A stretch of 64,000 nucleotides of DNA from JAXLYE01 sp046351595 (GCA_046351595.1 JAXLYE010000009.1:372001-436000); one strand, 5' to 3'; shown: positions 9,637 through 20,254, counted from the first letter of the stretch. Made by a program: numbers and translations. Notes: generated by a model from the letters alone, not told the origin.

Positions 9637-11249
9637 GTCGCGGCCTCCGAATCGGGCGGCGCCGGCGGCGGCTCCTCGCGCTGCGGCAGCAGGTGGACCT
9701 TGCGCCGGAAGACCTCGGACATGAGGTCCGCCTTACGCCGCGCCGACCACACCTCCAGCTCCAGATCCTCGGCATTGCCGACGGAGAGCACGAGCTCGAT
9801 CTCCTTGGACAGGATGCGCACGCGGATGCCGCGCACGAGCTGGCGGTTGGTGCGATCGAGCCCGTCGGCGATGCGCAGCAGGCCCGCCAGCACCCGCACC
9901 TTGCGCTGCAGCGAGTCGGACAGCGCCACGAAGTTCTCGTGCGAATCCTTGGGCGTGGACTTGCGGTGGTAGCGCACGATCTGCGCCAGAAGGTGTGTCT
10001 CTTCGTCGGAGAAGCCGGGCAGGCCGACGTTCTCGATCAGGTACTCGCCGTGCTTGTGGTGCTTGGAGGCGGCGATGTAGAAGCCGATGTCGTGCAAAAG
10101 CGCCGCGAACTCCAGCAGCTCGCCATCGGCGTTCGGCAGCCCGTGCAGCGGACGCAGGCCGCGGAACAGATCGAGCGCCAGGCGCGCTACGTGCTGCGCG
10201 TGCGGCTCGCGCACGTGCGTACGCCGCATCAGACCGACCACCGAGCGCCGCCGCAGATCCGGGAACTCGTCGACGAGCTGGATGCCGGGGCGGTTCTTCG
10301 CCGCATAGTCGTAGATCAGGCCCTCGCGCAGCGCCGCCTCGCACAGCATGTACTCGTCGGCGTGGAAGACCTCGAGCAGCGAGCGCACGAGGATGACGCC
10401 GGCGACGATGGAGTCGACGCGGCGCGGATCCAGGCCGGCGAGGCGGCTGCGCTCGGTGCTGGGCAGGCTGCACAGGCGCTGCTCCAGGGCGTAGATGTCG
10501 CTGAAGCGCACGATGCGGGCGCGGTCCTTGGCGCCCGGCGGCGGCTCGCGCTCGCGCACGCTGCCGTCGGCAGGTCGCGGCGGTGAGGGCGGGGCGATGA
10601 GCTCGGCCAGCGCGCGCGCCGTGCCCGAGGACAGCGCCACCAGATCGAAGCCGATGCGCAGCATCGGGCCGGCGATCTTCTCGAGCTGGCGGTGGCACAG
10701 CTCGGCGAGCTGCGCGCGCTCGTCCTGCGACGGCGGATCGCCGCGCAGGTGCGACAAGAGCCGCAGCACTCCGAGCTTGAGGCTGCGCTGGAAGTACAGC
10801 TCGCGCGCGTCGCAGACCATGAGCTCGACCGAGCCGCCGCCGATGTCGATGAGCAGCGCGCGGCGACCGGCGAGCGGCAGCGCCGAGCGCGCGCCCAGAT
10901 AGATGAGGCGCGCCTCCTCTTCGCCGCTGATGACCTGCAGGTCGATGCCGGTCTCGTCGCGCATCGCGCGCACGAAGTCGCCGCCGTTGTCGGCCTCGCG
11001 CGTGGCGCTGGTGGCGACCGCGATGGTCGCGTCGCAGCCGTGGCTCTCGGCGATGCGGCGGAAGGTGCGCAGCGCATCGGCGGCGCGGGCGAAGGACTCG
11101 GCCGAGATGACGCCGCTGCGGAACGTCGAGTCGCCCAGCCGCACCATGTCCTTTGCGCGGTCGATGGCGATGACCTGGCCCTCGGCGTTGACCTGGCCGA
11201 TGAGCAGGTGGAACGAGTTGGTGCCGCAGTCGATGGCCGCGATCTTCAT
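9633..11249 (-). CDS. ppx: Exopolyphosphatase / guanosine pentaphosphate phosphohydrolase (Ppx/GppA)
   Basis: A 538-aa cytosolic ASKHA-fold enzyme that releases phosphate from polyphosphate or pppGpp. The N-terminal phosphate loop IDCGTNSFHLL (residues 6-16), GEEEARLIYLGA and the second loop IDIGGGSVELM are canonical. A C-terminal HD-type domain follows (LLHDIGFYIAASKHHKHGEYL), as in long Ppx forms. A 25-residue Pro/Arg-rich insert (about 220-245) separates the parts. Start and stop both overlap neighbours by 4 nt (ATGA), placing it in the middle of a three-gene operon. Confidence 0.95.
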   Translation of the reverse strand: MKIAAIDCGTNSFHLLIGQVNAEGQVIAIDRAKDMVRLGDSTFRSGVISAESFARAADALRTFRRIAESHGCDATIAVATSATREADNGGDFVRAMRDETGIDLQVISGEEEARLIYLGARSALPLAGRRALLIDIGGGSVELMVCDARELYFQRSLKLGVLRLLSHLRGDPPSQDERAQLAELCHRQLEKIAGPMLRIGFDLVALSSGTARALAELIAPPSPPRPADGSVREREPPPGAKDRARIVRFSDIYALEQRLCSLPSTERSRLAGLDPRRVDSIVAGVILVRSLLEVFHADEYMLCEAALREGLIYDYAAKNRPGIQLVDEFPDLRRRSVVGLMRRTHVREPHAQHVARLALDLFRGLRPLHGLPNADGELLEFAALLHDIGFYIAASKHHKHGEYLIENVGLPGFSDEETHLLAQIVRYHRKSTPKDSHENFVALSDSLQRKVRVLAGLLRIADGLDRTNRQLVRGIRVRILSKEIELVLSVGNAEDLELEVWSARRKADLMSEVFRRKVHLLPQREEPPPAPPDSEAAT

Positions 11250-12469
11250 CGCCCGCGCGCTCCCCCACGCTCGGCAGCGGCGCTGTGCGGCTCGGCGTGC
11301 AGGCCGCCGGGCAGGGGCCGCTCATCGAAAGCGCGCGAGAAGTAGCGCGACGGCACCGCCGACAGACCGCGGCGCTCGTCGGTGCTCGGGTCGAGGCCGG
11401 GGCCGGTCGCGGTCATCGCCTGCAGGCCGGTCGCCTGCGCCGCGCTCTCACCGCGCTCGGGCTCCTCGCCCGCCGGCTGCGGCTCGGTCTCGGGCACGCG
11501 CTCGCCGGGCGGCGGCAGGCTGCGCAGCGGCAGCCCGACCAGCTCGCCGACGTGCAGGTCGTAGCGCTGCGGCTCGCCGTCGGACTTCTTGCCCGGCTCG
11601 GCCCAGCACAGAAGCGCACCGATCTTCTTCTTGGTCGCGCCGGCGCACACCGCCGGATCGCGGGCGCAGTCGGCGCGCTCGGTCAGCGCCGCCTCGCGCA
11701 CCCGCAGCCCGCCGGGCAGCCGCCCCGGCCGCAGCTCCAAGAGCACGATCTCGCTGCCTCCGTCCTCGAGCGCGCGCTCGGCGCACAGCAGCGTATCGCT
11801 GATCGCGCTCGGGCGGCGGTAGCCGGGGCCGGTGAGGCGTGTCGCGGCGCGGCTCGCGAGCTCCAAGAGGTACAGCGCCGGCCCATCGGCGGTCATGGCC
11901 TCGAAGAACAGGCGCTCGCCGCTCGGCGACCACGTCGGGTGACCGAGCGAGGTGAGGCGCGTATCGCCGCCCGGCTCGGCGGGGCGGCCGGCGCGCTCGT
12001 CGGACAAGAGCTCGCTGCGCTGATCCTGCGCCAGGTCGAGGAGCCACAGCTTCAGCGCCCCGCTCTTGCCGGTGCCGTCGTCGGCGGCGTAGCACAGCAG
12101 GCGCCCGTCCGGCGAGAAGGCCGGATCGCGGTACAGCCGGCCGTCGGCCCCGAGCAGCCGCCGCGGCTCCGCCCCGCCCGAGGGCAGGATCCAGATCTCC
12201 GAGGTGGCGCCGACCTGGCGGCCGTAGGCCACGGTCTGATCCGGCGCGATCGCCGCCGCTCCCTCGACGGGCCCCTCGAGCACGCAGGCGACGCGGCCCT
12301 TGCGATCGCTGACGATCCACGCCGAGTCCGCGCCGCTGCCGCAGGCGCTGATGAGGCGGCGCCCGTCGGGCGACCAGCTCGGGGCGCGGTGGTGCTGGAG
12401 CCCGGCGGTGATTCGCCGCACCCGCCGGACCGATGCGGAGCGCAGCTTGACGGAGCTGTCTTTAGTCAT
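11246..12469 (-). CDS. PD40/TolB-like beta-propeller protein
   Basis: A 407-aa protein with repeated propeller motifs: WSPDGRRLISAC near the N-terminus, FSPDGRLLCYAADD, and WSPSGERLFFEA. The C-terminal 120 residues are a Pro/Glu-rich tail. No signal peptide or membrane segment is seen with the ATG at 12469, which has GAGGG at proper spacing; a GTG-type start at 12499 would add ten residues and has no ribosome site. TolB-like propellers usually bind proteins. Its job in the operon with ppx is unknown. Confidence 0.75.
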   Translation of the reverse strand: MTKDSSVKLRSASVRRVRRITAGLQHHRAPSWSPDGRRLISACGSGADSAWIVSDRKGRVACVLEGPVEGAAAIAPDQTVAYGRQVGATSEIWILPSGGAEPRRLLGADGRLYRDPAFSPDGRLLCYAADDGTGKSGALKLWLLDLAQDQRSELLSDERAGRPAEPGGDTRLTSLGHPTWSPSGERLFFEAMTADGPALYLLELASRAATRLTGPGYRRPSAISDTLLCAERALEDGGSEIVLLELRPGRLPGGLRVREAALTERADCARDPAVCAGATKKKIGALLCWAEPGKKSDGEPQRYDLHVGELVGLPLRSLPPPGERVPETEPQPAGEEPERGESAAQATGLQAMTATGPGLDPSTDERRGLSAVPSRYFSRAFDERPLPGGLHAEPHSAAAERGGARGR

Positions 12470-12534
12470 GGCTGTCCCTCTTGCGTCGAGCCATACCACA
12501 GTATGCTGCGGCCCGCGTCCCTTGCGGAGGGCCC

Positions 12535-14340
12535 ATGCGGCTGCGGCTCATCGACTACCTCATCATTGCCATCTACTTCACCTTCGTCCTCGGCATCGGC
12601 TTCGGGCTGAAGCGGCGGATGAAGACCAGCGCCGACTTCTTCTTGTCGGGGCGATCGATCCCGGCGTGGATCACGGGCCTGGCGTTCATCTCGGCCAACC
12701 TCGGCGCGCAGGAGGTCATCGGCATGGGCGCCAGCGGCGCCAAGTACGGGATGATGACCGCGCACTTCTACTGGCTCGGGGCCATCCCGGCGATGATCTT
12801 CGTCGGGCTGTTCATGATGCCGTTCTACTACGGCTCGCGCGCGCGCTCGGTGCCCGAGTACCTGAAGCTGCGCTTCGACGAGAAGACCCGCGCCCTCAAC
12901 GCCGTAAGCTTCGCGATCATGACCGTCTTCTCCTCGGGCGTGTCGATGTACGCGATGGGCAAGCTGCTGCAGCTCTTGCTCGGCTGGGACTTCTCGGCGT
13001 CGATCCTGGTCGCGGCGGCGGTGGTGCTCGCGTACACGTTCCTCGGCGGGCTGACCTCGGCGATCTACAACGAGGTGCTGCAGTTCTTCCTGATCGTTCT
13101 TGGCTTCCTGCCGCTCTCGCTGCTCGGGCTGCGCGACGTCGGCGGCTGGAGCGGGCTGCGGGCGCGCCTTGAGGCCGAGGCGCTGTCGCGCGGCCAGGCC
13201 GCTGACGCGCTGACCTCGACCTGGCACGGCGTCTGGAGCGGCCAGAACCCGATGGGCGTCGAGGCGCTGGGCCTCGTGCTGGGCCTGGGCTTCGTGCTGT
13301 CGTTCGGCTACTGGTGCACCGACTTCCTGGTGGTGCAGCGCGCGATGGCCGCCGACTCCATGACCGCGGCGCGGCGCACGCCGCTCATCGCCGCGGTGCC
13401 CAAGATGCTGTTCCCGTTCCTGGTCATCCTGCCCGGGATGCTGGCGCTCAGCGTGGCGCCGCCGGCGCTGCCCTCGGGATCGCTCGAGCGTGGGGCCGCG
13501 GTCGCGGCGCTGCACGACGGCGCTTCGGCGAGCGCCCCCGCGGTCGGCATCATCCCGCCCAAGCTCGACGAGGCGACGCACGCGCCGCTGCGCGACCCGG
13601 GCGGTCGACTGATCCCGGACTACGACCTGGCCACGCCGCTCCTGCTCGCGCGCTACTTCCCGTCGGGGCTCTTGGGGCTGGGGCTGTGCGCGCTCATCGC
13701 GTCGTTCATGTCCGGCATGGCCGGCAACACCACCGCCTTCAACACCGTCTTCACCTACGACATCTACCAGACGTACCTGCACCCCAAGGCCACGGACGCG
13801 CACCTCCTGTGGATGGGCCGCGCCTCGACGGTGCTCGGCATCGGCATCTCCATCGGAGCGGCGTACATCGCGCGCCAGTTCAACAACATCATGGACCTGC
13901 TGCAGCTGGTGTTCGCGTTCATCAACGCGCCGCTGTTCGCGACGTTCATGCTCGGCATGTTCTGGCGGCGCGCGACCGGACACGGCGCCTTCTTCGGCCT
14001 GGTCGCGGGCACGGGCGCGGCGGCGCTGCACCACGGGCTGACGCTGCCCGACGGCGGGACGCCGGGCCTAAAGGGCGGCTTCCTGGGCGTGCTGCTGCAC
14101 CACCGCAGCGAGATGGCGCAGAACTTCTGGACCGCGCTGTGCGCCTGGGTCGCGTGCTTCGTGGTGACGGTGCTGGTGTCGCTTCTGACGCGGCCGCGGC
14201 CCGATGCCGAGCTGCGCGGCCTGGTCTACTCGCTGACGCCGCGGCCCACCGACGAGGCGCTGCCGTTCTATCGCCACCCGGGCTGGCTCGCCGCGGGCGT
14301 GATCGGGCTGACGCTGATCCTCAACCTGGTGTTCCGCTAG
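12535..14340 (+). CDS. Sodium:solute symporter (SSS family)
   Basis: A 601-aa polytopic inner-membrane transporter with 13-14 hydrophobic segments. It starts IDYLIIAIYF, then FFLSGRSIPAW and GMGASGAKYG, the typical SSS opening that forms part of the sodium site; EYLKLRF and the AYTFLGGLTSAIYNEVLQFF segment are also characteristic of SGLT-like members. A hydrophilic loop of about 70 residues lies near 330-400. The substrate (sugar, myo-inositol, amino acid or similar) cannot be told. GGAGG (12526-12530) supports this start. It is divergent from the propeller-ppx operon. Confidence 0.92.
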   Translation: MRLRLIDYLIIAIYFTFVLGIGFGLKRRMKTSADFFLSGRSIPAWITGLAFISANLGAQEVIGMGASGAKYGMMTAHFYWLGAIPAMIFVGLFMMPFYYGSRARSVPEYLKLRFDEKTRALNAVSFAIMTVFSSGVSMYAMGKLLQLLLGWDFSASILVAAAVVLAYTFLGGLTSAIYNEVLQFFLIVLGFLPLSLLGLRDVGGWSGLRARLEAEALSRGQAADALTSTWHGVWSGQNPMGVEALGLVLGLGFVLSFGYWCTDFLVVQRAMAADSMTAARRTPLIAAVPKMLFPFLVILPGMLALSVAPPALPSGSLERGAAVAALHDGASASAPAVGIIPPKLDEATHAPLRDPGGRLIPDYDLATPLLLARYFPSGLLGLGLCALIASFMSGMAGNTTAFNTVFTYDIYQTYLHPKATDAHLLWMGRASTVLGIGISIGAAYIARQFNNIMDLLQLVFAFINAPLFATFMLGMFWRRATGHGAFFGLVAGTGAAALHHGLTLPDGGTPGLKGGFLGVLLHHRSEMAQNFWTALCAWVACFVVTVLVSLLTRPRPDAELRGLVYSLTPRPTDEALPFYRHPGWLAAGVIGLTLILNLVFR

Positions 14341-14478
14341 GGCGTCCGGGAACGTCGCGGCTCGGGGCCTCCCGGCGCCGCCAGCTCAGCCAGCGCTCGT
14401 CGCTGTGGCACATCGTTTGCGCAGGCTCGCCCTCATCCGGTTATTGGCAACCCGGCTCTCAAACGGTGGAGGATGAAC

Positions 14479-15201
14479 ATGCTGAGCAAGTCTTGGACGG
14501 CGGTGCTTCTGTGTACGGCGGTGCTCGGGCTGTCGGGGAGCGCCCATGGTGACGGCATCGTGCAGCGGGCGAGCAAGGACGCGGTCAAGGGCGCCGTCGA
14601 GGGCGCGAAGAAGGAGCTGCAGTCGCCCGAGGTGCCCAAGAGCGCCAAGCAGCTGACCAAGAGCGTCGCCGAGGGTGTGGCCGACGCGGTGCCGCTGGTG
14701 ACCAGCCAGGCGGTGAACCAGGCCAACGTCAACCGCAAGACCATGGGCAAGGTGGCGCGCGAGGTTTCCGGCGACGCCGCGGCGGGCATGGTCGGCGCGA
14801 TCACCCGCAAGGTCAACGAGGCCGTGGTCAACGGCGACGGCAAGGTCGGCGACGCCATGGCCGAGACGACCGAGAAGGTGACGGCGGCGGCGGTGCGCGG
14901 CATGACCTCGCAGCTGCAGTTCGACCCCGGCGATCCGAAGCTGCGCGACGCCATGGCGGCGACGACCGAGCGCATCGCGGCGGCGGCGGTGCGCGGCGCG
15001 ACCTCGGAGATGCACTTCAACTTCCGCGTGTGGCCGCTGGTGCTGGCCTTCATCCTGGGCGGCCTCTCGACGGTGCTGTGCAGCGGCGGCGTGCTGCTCC
15101 TGTACCTTCTGGCGGTGCGGCTGCGGGCGGCGCGCAGCGAGACGGTGGTGGCCAAGGAGCCGCTGACCATTCGGGCGCGCCCCATCCCGAGCGTGACCTG
15201 A
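14479..15201 (+). CDS. Membrane-anchored protein with internal duplication, unknown function
   Basis: A 240-aa protein with an N-terminal signal peptide (cleavage after SGSAHG) and one strong C-terminal membrane helix (about residues 183-210). Between them lies an Ala/Lys/Val-rich helical region with two copies of a 24-residue unit: DAMAETTEKVTAAAVRGMTS and DAMAATTERIAAAAVRGATS. It probably forms a periplasmic helical rod anchored at the C-terminus. No family recognised. GGAGG lies 6 nt before the ATG at 14479, which is preferred over the ATG at 14473 that touches it. The 138-bp gap after the symporter shows nothing else. Confidence 0.72.
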   Translation: MLSKSWTAVLLCTAVLGLSGSAHGDGIVQRASKDAVKGAVEGAKKELQSPEVPKSAKQLTKSVAEGVADAVPLVTSQAVNQANVNRKTMGKVAREVSGDAAAGMVGAITRKVNEAVVNGDGKVGDAMAETTEKVTAAAVRGMTSQLQFDPGDPKLRDAMAATTERIAAAAVRGATSEMHFNFRVWPLVLAFILGGLSTVLCSGGVLLLYLLAVRLRAARSETVVAKEPLTIRARPIPSVT

Positions 15202-15302
15202 CCGGCGACCCTGTGCTGTGCGCCTGCGCTCAGTGAGACAGACTGCCGCAGGTCCGCGGCTCTCTTCACAAAATGCGGCTGAGCCGCGCGGTCGGGGATC
15301 GG

Positions 15303-15308
15303 CACAAT
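15303..15308 (+). promoter_or_regulatory. Candidate -10 box, leaderless start of trmO
   Basis: CACAAT ends 6 nt before the trmO ATG at 15315, and no Shine-Dalgarno is present. Confidence 0.35.
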
Positions 15309-15314
15309 AGGGGC

Positions 15315-15791
15315 ATGAGCCCCTTTGTGCTGAGCCCGATCGCCACCGTCCGCAGCCCCCGCAGCCAGCCCCTCGACGACGACTGGGACAGCGTCGTGTG
15401 CGAGGTCGAGCTGGTGCCGACCCTCGATGAGGAGTGCCTGGCCGGCCTCGCCGACTTCTCGCACGTCGAGCTGGTCTACCTGTTCGATCGCGTCGACGAG
15501 GCGGACATCGTTTATCGCGCGCGGCACCCGCGCAACAACCCGGACTGGCCCAAGGTCGGCATCTTCGCGCAGCGCGGCAAGAACCGCCCGAACCGCCTGG
15601 GCGTCAGCGTCGCCCCGCTGATCGAGGTCCGCGGGCGCGTGCTGCGGCTGCGCGGCCTGGACGCGATCGACGGCACGCCGGTGCTCGACATCAAGCCGGT
15701 GATGCGCGAGTTCCTGCCGCGCGGCGAGCTGCGCCAGCCGACGTGGGCGACGGAGCTCATGCGCGAGTACTGGAGCCGGCCGGCCCGATAG
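15315..15791 (+). CDS. trmO: tRNA (N6-threonylcarbamoyladenosine37-N6)-methyltransferase TrmO
   Basis: A 158-aa protein of the TsaA/YaeB/UPF0066 family, which methylates t6A37 in some tRNAs using SAM. Family hallmarks are the opening LSPIATVRSP, DFSHVELVYLFDR, then FAQRGKNRPNRLGVSVA (the conserved RxxxRPNxxGxS) and LDAIDGTPVLDIKP. The length matches single-domain members; the longer C-terminal domain of the E. coli protein is absent. The nearest upstream signal is a -10-like hexamer rather than a ribosome site. Confidence 0.9.
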   Translation: MSPFVLSPIATVRSPRSQPLDDDWDSVVCEVELVPTLDEECLAGLADFSHVELVYLFDRVDEADIVYRARHPRNNPDWPKVGIFAQRGKNRPNRLGVSVAPLIEVRGRVLRLRGLDAIDGTPVLDIKPVMREFLPRGELRQPTWATELMREYWSRPAR

Positions 15792-15828
15792 GGCGAGGAC
15801 GAGGTGGGTCGGGCAGGAGCAGGGAAGT

Positions 15829-17202
15829 TCAGCGCAGCGCGCGCAGCGCCGCTTCCAGGCGCGGCAGCATCTGCTGGATCTCCTCGGGGCTGACGGCGCC
15901 GACGGACAGGCGCATCCAGCCCGTCTCGTCCTTCATGCCGAACGCCTGGAACGGCACGCACGCCAGGCCCGCGGCCTGCAGCAGGTAGACGCGGATCTGC
16001 TCGTTGGTCGTCAGCAGCTGGCCCTCGGGCGTGGTGAGGCCGTGCAGGGACAGCTGCACCGTCAGGTAGATGGCGCCCTGCGGCGGCACCGCGCGCACCG
16101 GCAGGCCGCTCTCTTGCAGCGCGGTGAAGCCCTCGTACAGGAGCTCCAGGCGGCGCTGCACGTTGGCCTTCATCTGGACCAGGAACGTGTCGAGCGCCGC
16201 TCCGTCGCGCAGCACCTCGGCTGTCGCCACCTGCTCGGGGCGTGGCGCCCAGGCGCCGACGTGGCCGAGGATGTCGCGCATGCGCGCGATGACGTACGGC
16301 GGCGCCACCGCCCAGCCGACGCGCAGGCCGGTCGCGCACAGCGACTTGCTGATGGCGTCGACGAAGATGGTGTACGCGGCCATCTCGGGGAAGAGCTCGG
16401 GCGGCGTCACGTGGCGGGTCTTGCCGAAGGTCAGCGCGTAATAGACCTGATCGTACATCAGGTACAGCGGCCGCTCGCCGCGCTGGGCGCGCTGCTTGTT
16501 CTCGTCGAGGATCAGGCGGCAGATGCGCCCGAGCTCGTCGGCGCTGAGCACGGTGCCCGTCGGGTTGAGCGGGCTGTTGAGGCACAGAAGGCGCGCCCCC
16601 GGCAACAGCGGCGCCAGCGTCGCGGCGGTCGGCATGAAGCCGTCCTCGACGCGGGTCGCGCACTCGACGGCAACGCCCTCGCACAGGTGCGTGTAGTGGT
16701 TGTTGTTCCACGACGGCGTCGGGTAGATGACGCGGTCGCCGCGCTCGATGATCGCGCGGTAGGTGCCGTAGATCGCCGGGCGGGCGCCGCCGCAGATGAC
16801 CACGCTCTCGACGGGGTAGCTGAGGCCGAGGGTGCGCCGGTACAGCTCGCAGACCGCCTCGCGCAGCCCCGGCATGCCGTCGGAGGGCGGGTAGTTCGTC
16901 TCGCGCTTCTGGTAGGCGCGGGTGATGGCGTCCTGCAGCGCCTGCGGGATCGGGAACTCGCGCGGCAGGAAGTCGCCGACGGTCAGGTTGCAGATGCTGT
17001 GGCCCTGGGCCTGCAGCGCGCGGATGCCGGCCGCGATCTTCAGGATCTCGGAGCCGACCAGGCCGAGGGCGACCCGCGACAGGCCGGCGCGCGCGGCGGT
17101 CTCACCGGCGGGGCCGACCGGCATGTGCTCGGCGCAGCTGAGCGGCGAGGGGCGAGCGGATCCGGGAGCGGAAGGAGCAGAGTGAGGCGAGGTGTCACGC
17201 AT
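15829..17202 (-). CDS. Class I/II pyridoxal-phosphate aminotransferase
   Basis: A 457-aa fold-type I enzyme. It has NLTVGDFLPREFPIP, the substrate-side YPPSDGMPGLREAV, NSPLNPTGTVLS (the conserved NP-NPTG), YDQVYY, and the Schiff-base lysine in DAISKSLCATGLRVGW with the phosphate-binding Arg. It belongs to the aspartate/aromatic aminotransferase-like group; the substrate is unknown. The first 35 residues are Ser/Pro/Ala-rich and non-conserved, so the true start may be internal, but TATAGT 8 nt before this ATG supports it. Confidence 0.9.
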   Translation of the reverse strand: MRDTSPHSAPSAPGSARPSPLSCAEHMPVGPAGETAARAGLSRVALGLVGSEILKIAAGIRALQAQGHSICNLTVGDFLPREFPIPQALQDAITRAYQKRETNYPPSDGMPGLREAVCELYRRTLGLSYPVESVVICGGARPAIYGTYRAIIERGDRVIYPTPSWNNNHYTHLCEGVAVECATRVEDGFMPTAATLAPLLPGARLLCLNSPLNPTGTVLSADELGRICRLILDENKQRAQRGERPLYLMYDQVYYALTFGKTRHVTPPELFPEMAAYTIFVDAISKSLCATGLRVGWAVAPPYVIARMRDILGHVGAWAPRPEQVATAEVLRDGAALDTFLVQMKANVQRRLELLYEGFTALQESGLPVRAVPPQGAIYLTVQLSLHGLTTPEGQLLTTNEQIRVYLLQAAGLACVPFQAFGMKDETGWMRLSVGAVSPEEIQQMLPRLEAALRALR

Positions 17203-17210
17203 CGCGCGGC

Positions 17211-17216
17211 ACTATA
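17211..17216 (-). promoter_or_regulatory. Candidate -10 box of the aminotransferase gene
   Basis: TATAGT (minus strand) ends 8 nt before the ATG at 17202; no Shine-Dalgarno lies between, suggesting a leaderless transcript. Confidence 0.45.
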
Positions 17217-17242
17217 CAGCGGGCCGCCGCTCGATGCCGGTC

Positions 17243-17268
17243 ATTCCCTCGGATTGCGGCTCGGGAAT
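17243..17268. terminator. ATTCCC-N14-GGGAAT inverted repeat
   Basis: A 6-bp perfect stem just downstream of the minus-strand metallophosphoesterase stop and upstream of the aminotransferase promoter. No T-run follows, so terminator function is weakly supported. Confidence 0.25.
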
Positions 17269-17281
17269 CGGTCGCGCTCGG

Positions 17282-18454
<1,173 letters not shown>

Positions 18455-18550
18455 CTTGGATGCCGATGGTACCAGCCCCGGGGCCTGCTTTCCGGTCCAT
18501 CCGTAACCGGCGGGAAACTGTCTCGGGCGCCGGCGGCGGCCGGTCCCGGG

Positions 18551-20182
18551 TCAGGTCGCGACCGTGAGCCGCCTCTCGGTGCGGCAGCGCTGCAGGAGCT
18601 CGTCGAGCCGGGCCCGCGCCTGCTCGGACGCGGCGGTCTGGTGGGCCGGGTGCGCGAGGTTGTGCGTCTCGAGCGGATCGTCGGTCAGGCAGTACAGCTC
18701 GTGCTCGTCGGGCTGCCGCCTCTTCGCCTCGCTGCGGCCGTCGAAGTAGCGGCTGTACTTCCATAGGCATAGGCATAGGCATAGGCCCAGGGACGGGCTG
18801 CTCGACGGGGCCGCGAGCAGCGCGACCACGGTCTCGACGTACCCCGGCTGGATGACCGGCCGGTACGGCAGCTTGAGCGCGCCCAGCTCCAGCCACGAGC
18901 CGTTGTCGCTGACCTGGTCGTCGCTCATGAAGTACACGCACTCCTCGTCGCGTGCTGCGGCGGGCGCCGCGACGGGCTGCGGGCAAAGGAGCAGCGCCGA
19001 GAGGTCACGCCCCACCAGCGGCCGCACCACGCTGTGCGTCGTGCGCAGGCGCTGCTGCAGCGCGCCTGCGTCCGCGCCGGCCAGCCCGAGGATCGTCGGC
19101 GCCAGGTCGATGTGGCTGGTCAGCCGCTCGGTCCGCGCCGCCGTCGGAAAGCGCACCGGGTTCGAGACGACGAGCGGCACGCGCACGGTCTCTTCATAGG
19201 CGTTGTGCCACTTCTGGTGCATGCCGCCGTGCGCGCCCAGCATGTCGCCGTGATCCGAGGTGAACACGACCAGCGTATTCTCAGTCAGGTGAGCAGCATC
19301 GAGCGCGTCGAGGATGCGCGCGATCTGCGCGTCGACCTGCTGCTGCAGCCAGAAGTAGAACCGGCGGTACCGATCCGTCGCGAGCTGCGGCATCAGCATG
19401 CGCCAGTACTTGTCCACGTAGTCCTTCTGGCAGCGCGGCCGGTCGTCCAGCTCCTCGTCGGCGGTCGGCGGCGGCGGGACCGCGGGGAAGGAGTCGTCGG
19501 GCCACGGGAAGCCCCAGCCCGTGCTCCACAGCTGGCCGTAGACCGCGATGTCGTGCGGGTTCACCAGCGAGGCGACCAAAAAGAACGGCGGCGCGCTCCG
19601 CTTCGCGTCTTCGCCCAGCCGCGCCAGCTGCTCGACGATCTGGTCGGTGAACAGCGGATCGCGGACGTATCCCGTGTTCGCGGGATCCGCGCCATGCGGC
19701 TCCGGTCCGATCCAGCCCGAGAACCCGTACGCGGCCAGCGGATCCGCGGCCTGGTACGCGCGCACTCCGTCGGCGATCACGTTCCCGTCCTTGTCATTGG
19801 TCGGTACGGAATTGCCTTTTTCGTCGAGCAGATCGGCGTGCGAGAGGTGCCACTTGCCGCGGTAGTACGTGCGGTACCCGGCCGCGGACAGGTAGTGACC
19901 GAGCGTCGGCACCGTGTCCGGAGCCAGCCACGTGACGTCCTGCGCGCTCTTGGCCATGCCGTCGGTCTGGCTGACGCCGTGCAGCGACGGGTAGTGGCCG
20001 GTGAACAGCGAGGTGCGGCTCGGCGCGCACGCGGTCGCCGCGGTGTAATGGCGATCCAGGCTCAGACCGTGCGCGCGCAGGCGCTGCTGGGCGGGCAGCG
20101 GAATCTGCGGATCGTACGGCCGCGGTGCGCGCATCTCGTCGACGAGAATCAGCAGGATATTGGGACGCGGATCGGCGCTCAT
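18551..20182 (-). CDS. Sulfatase (alkaline phosphatase superfamily, formylglycine type)
   Basis: A 543-aa hydrolase. The start NILLILVDEMRAP carries the metal-binding Asp; the activating motif C52-A-P-S-R (TACAPSRTSLFTG) is the Cys-type formylglycine site; YRTYYRGKWHLS, VVFTSDHGDMLGAHG and the C-terminal region are standard. No signal peptide is visible, so it may be cytosolic. A formylglycine-generating enzyme would be needed and is not in the window. The ATG at 20182 has GGAG 5 nt upstream. A hexanucleotide expansion inserts LCLCLC near residue 468. Confidence 0.92.
   Translation of the reverse strand: MSADPRPNILLILVDEMRAPRPYDPQIPLPAQQRLRAHGLSLDRHYTAATACAPSRTSLFTGHYPSLHGVSQTDGMAKSAQDVTWLAPDTVPTLGHYLSAAGYRTYYRGKWHLSHADLLDEKGNSVPTNDKDGNVIADGVRAYQAADPLAAYGFSGWIGPEPHGADPANTGYVRDPLFTDQIVEQLARLGEDAKRSAPPFFLVASLVNPHDIAVYGQLWSTGWGFPWPDDSFPAVPPPPTADEELDDRPRCQKDYVDKYWRMLMPQLATDRYRRFYFWLQQQVDAQIARILDALDAAHLTENTLVVFTSDHGDMLGAHGGMHQKWHNAYEETVRVPLVVSNPVRFPTAARTERLTSHIDLAPTILGLAGADAGALQQRLRTTHSVVRPLVGRDLSALLLCPQPVAAPAAARDEECVYFMSDDQVSDNGSWLELGALKLPYRPVIQPGYVETVVALLAAPSSSPSLGLCLCLCLWKYSRYFDGRSEAKRRQPDEHELYCLTDDPLETHNLAHPAHQTAASEQARARLDELLQRCRTERRLTVAT
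18763..18786 (-). repeat. 6-bp tandem repeat (ataggc x4) inside the sulfatase
   Basis: Four perfect ataggc units, read on the minus strand as gcctat, encode alternating Leu and Cys. Cys-rich insertions are unusual here and a one-unit change would keep the frame, so length may vary. Confidence 0.85.
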
Positions 20183-20254
20183 GGACACTCCTTAAATCAG
20201 AACGGACATTCCGGAATCGCGGCCGCAGAGTGAGTCGGCCGCGCCTGCAGATTG

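Noticed and set aside
14341..14478. Rho-independent terminator after the symporter
   Set aside because: GC-rich dyads are present but none is followed by a T-run.
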